The translations under genes were made by a program, and so were the position numbers. A model generated the notes under the pieces. The model had not been told where the DNA came from and searched no databases. It saw only the letters and a list, made by a program, of their open reading frames with translations. From Dyella dinghuensis (GTDB lineage Bacteria; Pseudomonadota; Gammaproteobacteria; Xanthomonadales; Rhodanobacteraceae), in NCBI RefSeq assembly GCF_003977615.1, contig NZ_RYZR01000007.1:700302-764301 (forward strand): a stretch of DNA of 64,000 nt, read 5' to 3'. Below, piece by piece: positions 29,775 through 37,470 of the stretch (its first letter is position 1; each line of letters opens with the position of its first letter).

Positions 29775-30224
29775 TCATTCTTGGGTGGGGGCGAGTTGGA
29801 TCGCCAGGGATTTGAGTTCGTCGCGCAGACGTACGAATTCGTCGGCGGACATGCAAAGTTTTTTTGCCAGGCAACGCGGTACTTCGGTGGCACGCTCGTG
29901 CAGGCTACGTCCCGCGTTGGTCAACGTTATTTCCACTTCACGCTCGTCACTCTCACGACGTCGTCGTAAAAGCAGATCGGCTTGCTCCAGTCGCTTCAGC
30001 AGCGGCGTGAGCGTGCCGGAGTCGAGCTGCAGGCGCGCACCGAGTTCGCGCACCGTAATCCCGTCGCGCTCCCACAACACCAGCATCACCAGATATTGGG
30101 GATAGGTAAGGCCCAATGCGTCGAGCAGCGGGCGATAAACCGCCGTCAGGCGTCGCGACGCGGCGTACAGCGCGAAGCAGAGCTGTTCGTCGAGCAACAA
30201 GTTGGGTTCGAGGTCAGCCTTCAT
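29775..30224 (-). CDS. ohrR: MarR-family organic peroxide sensor OhrR
   Basis: 149 aa from ATG 30224. Winged helix-turn-helix repressor. The sensing Cys is at residue 16 (DEQLCFALY), and Cys118 and Cys124 lie near the C-terminus, as expected for the two-cysteine Xanthomonas type in which oxidation forms an intersubunit disulfide. QLDSGTLTPLLKRLE is the recognition region. It should repress the ohrR-ohr operon. An in-frame TTG at 30260 would place the operator inside the gene, so ATG 30224 is preferred. Confidence 0.92.
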   Translation of the reverse strand: MKADLEPNLLLDEQLCFALYAASRRLTAVYRPLLDALGLTYPQYLVMLVLWERDGITVRELGARLQLDSGTLTPLLKRLEQADLLLRRRRESDEREVEITLTNAGRSLHERATEVPRCLAKKLCMSADEFVRLRDELKSLAIQLAPTQE

Positions 30225-30242
30225 GTTTCGAAAGATAGCATC

Positions 30243-30262
30243 AAATTTAATTGTGCACAATA
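30243..30262 (-). promoter_or_regulatory. Candidate OhrR operator upstream of ohrR
   Basis: AT-rich double palindrome: CAAATTTAATTG (30243-30254, near-perfect dyad) overlapping the perfect 12-bp palindrome ATTGTGCACAAT (30250-30261). Known OhrR sites are AT-rich dyads of similar form close to their own promoter. Lies 19 nt before the ohrR ATG. Confidence 0.6.
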
Positions 30263-30308
30263 TATTTTTTGTGAAGAGAGCAAAAAGACTTCTTTGGGGT
30301 TCGAATGA

Positions 30309-30878
30309 TCAGTCGAGCAGGCGTTTGCCGTAGGCGAAATGGTCGCGCCAGTAGGGCCCGTCGATGTCGTCGAGGCGAACGGTGCCGCCGCTGTTGGGTG
30401 CATGCACGAATCGGCCTTTGCCGACGTAGACGCCGACGTGGCTGATACCGCCGCCGATGTCGAAGAAAACCAGATCGCCGCTGATCAGGTCGTCCATGCT
30501 GCGGACTTTCTGCCCGTCGATCCCGGCCATGTCGCGCGAGCTGTGCGGCAGCATGATGTTGGCCGCATTGCGATAGATATAGTCGACCAGCCCGCTGCAA
30601 TCGAAGCCGCCTTCGGGCGTGTTGCCGCCGTAGTGATACGGCGTGCCGACCAGCGCCATGGCGCGGAACAGCACATCGTTGGCGGTTCCGACGGAGTTTT
30701 CCGGCGCGCGCGCCGGTTCGTCGGCGAGGGCCGAGTGCGAAGGTTTGTAAGTTGCTTCGCGTCGAGGGTTGCTGGCACACGCGGCCAATAACAACAGCAA
30801 GCTAGCGATGGCGGCCAGGCGCAGCGCCTGGCCCATCGGTCTGTGCTTATCCGTATCACCCGTGCTGGCCAGAGCCAT
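30309..30878 (-). CDS. NlpC/P60 peptidoglycan endopeptidase lipoprotein
   Basis: 189 aa. Lipobox LAAC with Cys34; ATG 30878 has GAGG at 7 nt, which gives an unusually long n-region, and ATG 30836 is an alternative start. NlpC/P60 catalytic domain: Cys94 in GGFDCSGLV, His in GISHVGVYVG and FVHAPNSGG. Expected to cut peptide stems in peptidoglycan from the periplasmic side of a membrane. Same strand as ohrR-ohr but separate. Confidence 0.9.
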   Translation of the reverse strand: MALASTGDTDKHRPMGQALRLAAIASLLLLLAACASNPRREATYKPSHSALADEPARAPENSVGTANDVLFRAMALVGTPYHYGGNTPEGGFDCSGLVDYIYRNAANIMLPHSSRDMAGIDGQKVRSMDDLISGDLVFFDIGGGISHVGVYVGKGRFVHAPNSGGTVRLDDIDGPYWRDHFAYGKRLLD

Positions 30879-30984
30879 ACATAAACCTCGGCGGCGTTTG
30901 CGCCGAGCTTATATCAAATCAATAGCTTGGATGGAAGTTCCTAGAAACTGCAAGAGCTAAGTGCGGCAAGTCGACTTAGGCCCG

Positions 30985-32346
30985 TCAGTGCATGGCGACG
31001 TCGATATTTTCTTGACCAAGCGTGGCCCCTGCGGCATTCCACGCCCGCAGCCGGTAATGACCGGGGTAGAGGTAGAGCACGTTGTGGGAATGACCTTTGA
31101 GAAAGGTGTATCGATCGGCGGGAGTAGCGTTGTCCGGTTCGCCGGGGTAATACGCATCCACGACGCAGGGAACCTGGTCTTGGCACAGACTCGTGTCGAT
31201 GGAAACAGTGGCGCGCTTTCCATCAAGGCTCAACCAGGATGGGCGTTCGCGAACATCGAACGGCTGGCGCGGCAAAACAATTTCCCGGCGCACAGCATCG
31301 GCCTGGTTGGCGATACCGTAATCCAGATCGCCTGGAGAAGCCGGCGGCAGAATGACGCTTATGTCGTGCTCGCGTGGCGCGGAAGTCCAGTAGGTGTCCG
31401 AATCGAGTTTGCGCAACGCGATGGGTTGGTGCGGCGAAAACTGCAAGGCCATCTTGTCGTAGAAGCCGAAATCGAGTCCGCCCACCGCGACATCGCGAAA
31501 TTGCACCTGGTCGATGCACAGCGGGTCGTATCCACTTAGCACTTTGAGCTGCATGGCCATCGGCTTGATGTTGTTGCCGAGATTGCCCGCGGCTTTGTCG
31601 ATGTGGGAATAGCCGGCGTGCACGAATAGTTTTGCCTGCGGATCCTTGGCGAACACCTTTTCGTAAAGCGTTTGCGCTTCGACGGTGTCGCGGCCGGTGG
31701 ATGTTGGCTCGTCCGGGTCATAGGGCACGATGATGTAGCCCAGCTTGACCGCCTGACGAATGATTTCGCCGTAAAGCGGTTCCAGCAGATATTCGGTGCC
31801 GGTTGTCTCATTCGGATAGCCGCGTTGCGTCAGGCCCGGGTCTTTATCGTCCACCGCCTCGGCGGCGAAATACCGAAAACCCATCGCACGCAGGCGTGGA
31901 AGCAACTCCAGCGTCAACTCACGGGTGTGCGCATCGTGGTGGGCTTCGTTGACCATCACGATATGGCGGTTCGCGGCCATATCGACGACGGCATCGGCAG
32001 CGCTCACGGTCGCCCATGCACCGCGCTGCGGAAGCATTTGAGACCTCGGTGGATTGATGCGGTTGTCGAACGGAAAGGCCATCATGGCTTCGTTATAGAG
32101 ACCCAACTCGCTATCCACGGTAGCGAGCAGTTGTTCTGCAAACGCGGCATCGTCTTTATCGAGCCTGGGTATCACTTCGGTAAGGTAGTCGTAACGCGCA
32201 AGGCCGTTGGGCGCGTCACCGAAGTGCTTGATCACTTCGTCGGTACTGGGGACCGAAGTATCGGGCGCAGGGGTTTGCGCATGCACGCTGGTCAATGCCA
32301 GCAGCACGGTCGTGCAAAACAGGCACTTCGGTAAACGCATCGGCAT
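30985..32346 (-). CDS. Secreted ChaN/EreA-like protein of unknown function
   Basis: 453 aa from ATG 32346 (ATG 32340 is an alternative). Signal peptide with hydrophobic core LFCTTVLLALTSVHA, then QTP. The segment HIVMVNEAHHDAHTRELTLELL and FRYFAAEAV recall the erythromycin-esterase/ChaN fold, in which His and Glu side chains line the pocket; a further VHAGYSHIDK appears at about residue 255. This is distant resemblance only. The protein is likely periplasmic or outer-membrane associated. Divergent from the FAD oxidoreductase, 93 nt between starts. Confidence 0.7.
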   Translation of the reverse strand: MPMRLPKCLFCTTVLLALTSVHAQTPAPDTSVPSTDEVIKHFGDAPNGLARYDYLTEVIPRLDKDDAAFAEQLLATVDSELGLYNEAMMAFPFDNRINPPRSQMLPQRGAWATVSAADAVVDMAANRHIVMVNEAHHDAHTRELTLELLPRLRAMGFRYFAAEAVDDKDPGLTQRGYPNETTGTEYLLEPLYGEIIRQAVKLGYIIVPYDPDEPTSTGRDTVEAQTLYEKVFAKDPQAKLFVHAGYSHIDKAAGNLGNNIKPMAMQLKVLSGYDPLCIDQVQFRDVAVGGLDFGFYDKMALQFSPHQPIALRKLDSDTYWTSAPREHDISVILPPASPGDLDYGIANQADAVRREIVLPRQPFDVRERPSWLSLDGKRATVSIDTSLCQDQVPCVVDAYYPGEPDNATPADRYTFLKGHSHNVLYLYPGHYRLRAWNAAGATLGQENIDVAMH

Positions 32347-32439
32347 AGTGGGGACAATGTCGTGGTTGCGCGACACCAGCCTGCGACGTTCTTTGTCCGT
32401 ACGCAAGTACCAATGCAGCAGGATCGCTACAATGGTCGG

Positions 32440-33699
32440 ATGGATGCTTCCCGTTGCGATGTCCTGATCCTTGGTGGTGGTGTAATCGGCCTGTCCTGTG
32501 CGCTTTACCTGCTCAGGGGTGGCGCCAGCGTGCGCGTGCTGGAGCAGGGGACGCCCGGTTGCGGCAGTTCACACGGCAATTGCGGCACGATAACGCCCAG
32601 CCATGCAGCGCCCTTGGCGATGCCGGGCATGCTTGGCGTTGCGTTGCGTTCGATGCTTCGTTCCGACGCGCCGCTATATCTCAACCCTCGTTTCGACAGC
32701 CCCCGACTGCGCTGGCTGCTTGGCTTTGCCAGGCATTGCAACTGGCAGGACTTCAACCGTGCCGCGCAGGCGCGCGCTGCGATCCTGCAGCGTTCGCGTG
32801 GTTTGCTGGCCAACTTGATTCGTGCGGAACGCTTGGATTGCGAGTTTGTCGAGGAAGGGGTGCTCTACGTCTATCGCAATGCACAACAACGCGACGCCGA
32901 CGAACAGCACCACGCACAGTTGCTTGATCGCCTGGGTATCTCTGTGCAGCGCATGCGCGGCGATGAAGTGGAAGCCATGGAGCCTGTACTCAAACCCGGT
33001 GTGCAGGGCGGCTTTTTCCATCCAGACGATGCGCGTTTGCGGCCGGATCGCTATGTCGCGGAGCTCGCCCGTCTCGTGCGCGAACACGGTGGTGTGATCG
33101 AAACCGGTGCAAAAATCGAAGGGTTTCGCACCGAAGGCCGACACATTGCCGGTGTAAGCACGTCGCGAGGCGACTTCATGGGCGAGCGCGTTGTCATGGC
33201 GCTTGGCGCATGGTCGCCATTGCTCGGCAAACAACTTGGACTGCGTTTGCCGATGCAGCCGGGCAAGGGTTATTCGCTGACTTTCACAAGGCCGGCCCAT
33301 GCACCGCAGCATGCCCTGGTGCTGCGCGAAGCGGCCGTCTGCGTCACCACGTGGGAAAGCGGTTTTCGTTTGGGCAGCACGATGGAGTTTTCCGGTTATG
33401 CCGAAGGCCTCAATCGCAAGCGCCTCGATGCGTTGCGTCGTGGTGCTGCAACAAGCTTGCGCGAACCTGAAGGCCCGCAGTTGCAGGAAGAGTGGTGGGG
33501 ATGGCGACCGATGAGTATGGACGAGGTGCCGATCATCGGCCCTAGTACGCAATGGTCGAATCTGCATCTTGCGACGGCGCACGGCATGCTTGGCGTAAGC
33601 ATGTCGGCGGCCACCGGTGAACTGGTGGCAGCACAACTCAACGGAACAACGCCTGCATTCGACCCGACAGCTTACGCACCGGCACGATTTGGCCTGTAG
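32440..33699 (+). CDS. FAD-dependent oxidoreductase, D-amino-acid dehydrogenase-like
   Basis: 419 aa. DAO/DadA-type fold: the FAD-binding VLILGGGVIGLSCALYLLRGG lies close to the N-terminus and the E-Q-G that ends the beta-alpha-beta unit follows. The C-terminus WWGWRPMSMDEVPIIGPS and HGMLGVSMSAATGELVA match the DadA-like group, which oxidises D-amino or imino acids. Substrate not certain. The start at ATG 32440 removes a 26-residue extension lacking similarity. Confidence 0.83.
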   Translation: MDASRCDVLILGGGVIGLSCALYLLRGGASVRVLEQGTPGCGSSHGNCGTITPSHAAPLAMPGMLGVALRSMLRSDAPLYLNPRFDSPRLRWLLGFARHCNWQDFNRAAQARAAILQRSRGLLANLIRAERLDCEFVEEGVLYVYRNAQQRDADEQHHAQLLDRLGISVQRMRGDEVEAMEPVLKPGVQGGFFHPDDARLRPDRYVAELARLVREHGGVIETGAKIEGFRTEGRHIAGVSTSRGDFMGERVVMALGAWSPLLGKQLGLRLPMQPGKGYSLTFTRPAHAPQHALVLREAAVCVTTWESGFRLGSTMEFSGYAEGLNRKRLDALRRGAATSLREPEGPQLQEEWWGWRPMSMDEVPIIGPSTQWSNLHLATAHGMLGVSMSAATGELVAAQLNGTTPAFDPTAYAPARFGL

Positions 33700-33733
33700 C
33701 GCATAACCACCCGCATCCCAAAGGAGAGGCAAG

Positions 33734-35080
33734 ATGGCCGACCGCTTCGATCTGATCGTCCTCGGTGCGGGTTCCGGGGGATTGAGCGTTGCGCAGCGCG
33801 CGGCGAAGCTGGGCGCACGCGTGGCGATGTTCGATCCCGATGCGTTGGGTGGCACATGCACCAATCGCGGCTGCGTGCCGAAGAAGGCGATGTGGTTTGC
33901 GGCGCAGATGGCCGATATGCATCGTCTTGCGGCGGACTTCGGTTTCGAGACGACGCCGATGCGACTGGATTGGGCGCGTTTTCGCAAACTGCGCGATCAA
34001 TACATCACGGGTATTCGTCACCGTTATAAAGAACGCCTGGAAGCTGCTGGCATTCACGTCGTTATGGAAGCGGCGCGGCTGATCTCAGTCGACACCGTGG
34101 AAACGACATCCGGTGCGCGCTTCAGTGCGCCGCACATTGTCGTTGCAACGGGAGCGCGTCCTCACCGTCAGGATTTGCCTGGTTTTGAGTTAGGCATGGT
34201 GTCCGACGACATCTTCACGCTGGAAGTGGCGCCGCGGCACATCATGGTCGTCGGTGGCGGTTACGTAGCCGTTGAATTTGCCTGTGTTTTGCGTGCTTTG
34301 GGTTGTGAAGTCGATCTTTTGATTCGCGAAAACATGCTCGGCAATTTCGATGCGGAACTCGTTGCAGCGTTGATGGAACGGATGCAGGCGCATGGCATCC
34401 GCATCGTGCGCCGTTCGCAGGTGATAGCGGCCGAAGGCAAGCCGGGCGCCATCACGCTAAAAACGGATGACGGTGCCGATTACGGTGTTTACGATGCGCT
34501 GCTCTGGGCTATCGGCCGTGTTCCCAATAGCGAACATATCGGTCTGGAGGCGCTGGGCGTTGCCCGCGACGAAGAAGGTCACATCCTGGTCGATGCATTT
34601 CAGAACACCAGCGTATCGGGCGTCTACGCGGTAGGCGATGTCACCGACCGCTGGGCACTGACACCGGTTGCCGTAGCTGCCGGACGCTCACTGGCGGATC
34701 GCTTGATCGGCGGCGATGCGAATGCGCGCTTCGACGACACCGCCGTTCCCAGCGTGGTGTTCTCCGAACCTCCGCTAGGCATGGTCGGTCTCACCGAACA
34801 ACATGCACGCGCGCGTTATGGCGATGACATTGCCGTCCACACGGGACGCTACACGCCGTTGATGTTCATGGTTGCCGGACGTTCGCAGCAGAGCGTGGTG
34901 AAGATCATTTGCGTCGGCACCAATCACAAGGTGGTCGGCATCCATGTGCTGGGGCCCGGTAGCGATGAATTGCTGCAAGGGTTTGCCGTGGCGATGCAAA
35001 AGGGCCTGTATTGGCGCGATCTAAAAGCGTCGATTGCGATTCATCCCACGGCTGCCGAGGAGTTGCTGTTGCTGCATTAA
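33734..35080 (+). CDS. Glutathione-reductase-like flavoprotein disulfide reductase
   Basis: 448 aa, class I pyridine nucleotide-disulfide oxidoreductase. FAD motif GAGSGGLS, redox-active GGTCTNRGCVPKK, NAD(P) site VVGGGYVAVEFA, second FAD motif VYAVGDVT and C-terminal AIHPTAAEELLLL, which corresponds to the HP-T-x-x-EE dimer motif of glutathione reductase. Reduces glutathione disulfide or a similar disulfide; NADPH preference not certain. AGGAG precedes the ATG. Confidence 0.85.
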   Translation: MADRFDLIVLGAGSGGLSVAQRAAKLGARVAMFDPDALGGTCTNRGCVPKKAMWFAAQMADMHRLAADFGFETTPMRLDWARFRKLRDQYITGIRHRYKERLEAAGIHVVMEAARLISVDTVETTSGARFSAPHIVVATGARPHRQDLPGFELGMVSDDIFTLEVAPRHIMVVGGGYVAVEFACVLRALGCEVDLLIRENMLGNFDAELVAALMERMQAHGIRIVRRSQVIAAEGKPGAITLKTDDGADYGVYDALLWAIGRVPNSEHIGLEALGVARDEEGHILVDAFQNTSVSGVYAVGDVTDRWALTPVAVAAGRSLADRLIGGDANARFDDTAVPSVVFSEPPLGMVGLTEQHARARYGDDIAVHTGRYTPLMFMVAGRSQQSVVKIICVGTNHKVVGIHVLGPGSDELLQGFAVAMQKGLYWRDLKASIAIHPTAAEELLLLH

Positions 35081-35104
35081 GTGCGAACGGGTCAAACTGC
35101 GCCC

Positions 35105-35905
35105 ATGGAAACGTTCACCCTTACACGTGGCAGCGCGCCGCTACTCATCAGCCTGCCGCACAACGGCAGCTTCATTCCTGACGATCAGGCCAAGCGCATG
35201 TATCCACGTGCGCGCCGCTCGCCGGACACCGATTGGCACGTCGCGCAACTGTACGAACCGCTCGCGGCCGATTTCGGGGCGAGTGTGATCAAGCCCGTCG
35301 CGTCGCGATACGTCGTTGACCTCAACCGTCCGGCGGATGGTCACGCGCTTTATCCGGGGCGTCGCGAAACGGGGCTGGTGCCAACGATCAGTTTCGACGG
35401 TGAGCCGCTTTACTTCTCCGGCCAGGAGCCGGCCGCCGAGGAAATCCAGCAGCGTGTGGAAACATGGTGGCGTCCTTATCACCAGGCGTTGGCGCAGGAA
35501 ATTGCGCGACTGCTAGAGGAGCACGGCCGGGTAGTGCTGTGGGAAGGTCACTCCATCCGCAGTCGTGTCCCGATGTTGTTCGAAGGACGCTTGCCCGACT
35601 TCAACCTGGGGACTGCCGATGGAGCCAGTTGCGGCCCCGATCTGCAGTGGAGTCTGACCAGCGTGATGGAGGCCCAGTCCCGCTACGACTTCGTGCTCAA
35701 CGGCCGCTTCAAGGGGGGCTATATCACCCGCCAATATGGCAAGCCGTCGGAGGGGATCCAGGCTATCCAGCTGGAGCTTGCCCAGTGCCAGTACATGAAC
35801 GAGGAGAGCTTTGCCTGGGATGCCAGCAACGCGCCGATGGTGCAGGGCATGATCCGCCGATTGCTTGAAAAGTGCCTGGACCAACCGGAAAAAAACGAAA
35901 TTTGA
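35105..35905 (+). CDS. hutG: N-formylglutamate amidohydrolase
   Basis: 266 aa. Family PF05013 hallmarks: LLISLPHNGSFIP near the N-terminus, DTDWHVAQLY, RYVVDLNRP, LWEGHSIRS and the basic NGRFKGGYITRQYG. Cleaves N-formyl-L-glutamate to formate and glutamate, the last step of one histidine degradation route. No other hut genes are in the window. ATG 35105 chosen; a GTG at 35081 directly after the preceding stop is the other option. Confidence 0.88.
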   Translation: METFTLTRGSAPLLISLPHNGSFIPDDQAKRMYPRARRSPDTDWHVAQLYEPLAADFGASVIKPVASRYVVDLNRPADGHALYPGRRETGLVPTISFDGEPLYFSGQEPAAEEIQQRVETWWRPYHQALAQEIARLLEEHGRVVLWEGHSIRSRVPMLFEGRLPDFNLGTADGASCGPDLQWSLTSVMEAQSRYDFVLNGRFKGGYITRQYGKPSEGIQAIQLELAQCQYMNEESFAWDASNAPMVQGMIRRLLEKCLDQPEKNEI

Positions 35906-36072
35906 AGGTTCAAGCCACGGCTTGCTTAATTTGTAACCAGATGGGCTTTTTTTCTGAATTCTGTTCAGTTGCCGTATGCCGAGAACCATGCATTGTTGCT
36001 ACCGTCACGCCGCCCGAGTTTGCCGGGTTCCGGCCGGGTCCGTGGCAATCAAAAATCTCGAGGCTCATGATC

Positions 36073-36303
36073 ATGATGCGTAAACTTGCGATCGCTTCTC
36101 TGCTCGTTGCTGGTGTGGCGCTCTCCGGTTCCGTCTTCGCCCAGTCGGCCGCTTCCTCTTCGGCAGCACCGGCATCGTCGACGTCGACCGCGAAGCACCA
36201 CAAGGCTGCTAAGTCCTCGTCTTCGTCCACGTCGACCAAGAAGTCCCACAAGAAGTCGAGCAGCACGCCGGCTTCCAGCAGCACCGCTGGTGGCGCGAAG
36301 TAA
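36073..36303 (+). CDS. Small exported Ser/Lys/Ala-rich protein
   Basis: 76 aa from ATG 36073, picked because GAGG at 36060-36063 gives 9-nt spacing (ATG 36067 and 36076 are also in frame). A clear signal peptide (IASLLVAGVALSGSVFA, cleavage before QSAAS) is followed by a mature chain of about 52 residues made almost only of Ser, Ala, Lys, Thr and Pro with two KKSHKKS-like blocks. Not a recognised family; predicted to be disordered and strongly basic. A strong terminator follows. Confidence 0.75.
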   Translation: MMRKLAIASLLVAGVALSGSVFAQSAASSSAAPASSTSTAKHHKAAKSSSSSTSTKKSHKKSSSTPASSSTAGGAK

Positions 36304-36331
36304 TCGTTGCAATACGGTTCGGTATACCGAG

Positions 36332-36359
36332 AAAACCCCGGCTTCCAAGCCGGGGTTTT
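36332..36359 (+). terminator. Strong bidirectional terminator
   Basis: 13-bp stem AAAACCCCGGCTT / AAGCCGGGGTTTT with a two-base CC loop, followed by Ts to 36362. Ends the small exported gene on the plus strand and probably the RidA operon on the minus strand. Confidence 0.9.
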
Positions 36360-36366
36360 TTTATGC

Positions 36367-36795
36367 TCAGTGGTCGGCGGAGGGAAGCGCCGCGATGCAT
36401 TTGAGCTCGATGGCGATCGGTGTCGGAAGCGCCGTGATGCCTAGCGTCGTGCGGCATGCATCGACGCCTTTGAAGTATTCCGCATACAAGCGGTTGTAGA
36501 TCGGAAAGTCGCGTGCCATGTCGGTGAGAAACACGGTGACATCGACAAGCTGTTCCCAGCGCGCTCCGCTGGCTTCCAACACGGCGCGCACATTCGCAAA
36601 CACCTGCCGGCACTGCTGTTCGATGTCGTAGCTGATCAGCTTGCCGTCGGCATCGTGCACATTGCCCGGAATGACATTGGTGCCGGGCTGACGTGGGCCT
36701 ACGCCCGAAAGAAAAAGCAGATGGCCGACCCGGCGCGCATGCGGATAAGCGCCCACCGGTGTGGGCGCCGCATCGGTGCGTACGACGTCGCTCAC
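36367..36795 (-). CDS. RidA-family protein, 2-aminomuconate deaminase-like
   Basis: 142 aa from a GTG start that overlaps the carbonic anhydrase stop (GTGA), with GGAG 11 nt ahead. RidA/YjgF fold. The segment PVGAYPHARRVGHLLFLSGVGPRQPG and DIEQQCRQVFANVRAVLE resemble 2-aminomuconate deaminase (AmnD) more than canonical RidA enamine deaminases. In the 2-aminophenol and kynurenine degradation routes it releases ammonia from 2-aminomuconate to form 4-oxalocrotonate. Its place in an operon with a 2-aminomuconate-semialdehyde-type ALDH supports this role. Confidence 0.78.
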   Translation of the reverse strand: MSDVVRTDAAPTPVGAYPHARRVGHLLFLSGVGPRQPGTNVIPGNVHDADGKLISYDIEQQCRQVFANVRAVLEASGARWEQLVDVTVFLTDMARDFPIYNRLYAEYFKGVDACRTTLGITALPTPIAIELKCIAALPSADH

Positions 36796-37460
36796 CGCAT
36801 TTCTCCGGCGTGGCGCATCACGTGATGGAGTGCCTGCTCGTAAACCGGACGCAGCGACTCGCGCGAATCGACATGCATGCCGAGGTCGTGCATGTGTCCA
36901 TTGGACAAGCTGTAGCACCACGCGTGCACCGAAAGCGGCTGTCCGCGCTCCCAGGCTTCCATCACGACGGTGGTCTGGCAGACATTGACGACCTGTTCGA
37001 TCGCATTGAGTTCGCACAAGCGCGTGTTGCGCAAGGGCATCGAAGGGAGCGAAGCAAGCACTTCGCCGTGTTTCTGCGCGACATCGCCGACGTGACGCAA
37101 CCAGTTGTCGACAAGGCCAAGTCGACGCTCGTCCAGCACAGCCTGCACACCGCCGCAGCCGTAGTGGCCAACAACGATAATGTGCTCGACTTTGAGCACG
37201 TCCACCGCAAACTGGATGGCGCTGAGGCAGTTGAGATCGGTGTGCGAGACGACGTTGGCGACATTGCGCTGAACGAAAATCTCGCCGGGCGGGAGATCGA
37301 CAATCTGCGTAGCGGGCACGCGCGAATCCGAGCAGCCGATCCACAAGTATTTGGGTGACTGCTGTTTGGCGAGGCGCTCAAAGAATTGCGGATCGGCGCG
37401 GGTCATGTCGGCCGACCAGCGGCGGTTGCTGTCGATCAGATCCTGTAGTGGGCTGCTCAA
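36792..37460 (-). CDS. can: Beta-class carbonic anhydrase
   Basis: 222 aa. Beta-CA zinc ligands and dyad: C-x-D-x-R in WIGCSDSRVPA and H-x2-C in GHYGCGGV. Hydrates CO2 to bicarbonate in the cytoplasm. The start is TTG 37460, with GAGG at 9 nt; no ATG precedes the conserved LQDLIDSNRRWS. Overlaps the RidA gene by 4 nt and follows the ALDH by 10 nt, so it is embedded in a catabolic operon. Confidence 0.92.
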   Translation of the reverse strand: MSSPLQDLIDSNRRWSADMTRADPQFFERLAKQQSPKYLWIGCSDSRVPATQIVDLPPGEIFVQRNVANVVSHTDLNCLSAIQFAVDVLKVEHIIVVGHYGCGGVQAVLDERRLGLVDNWLRHVGDVAQKHGEVLASLPSMPLRNTRLCELNAIEQVVNVCQTTVVMEAWERGQPLSVHAWCYSLSNGHMHDLGMHVDSRESLRPVYEQALHHVMRHAGEMR

Positions 37461-37470
37461 GATGAATTCC

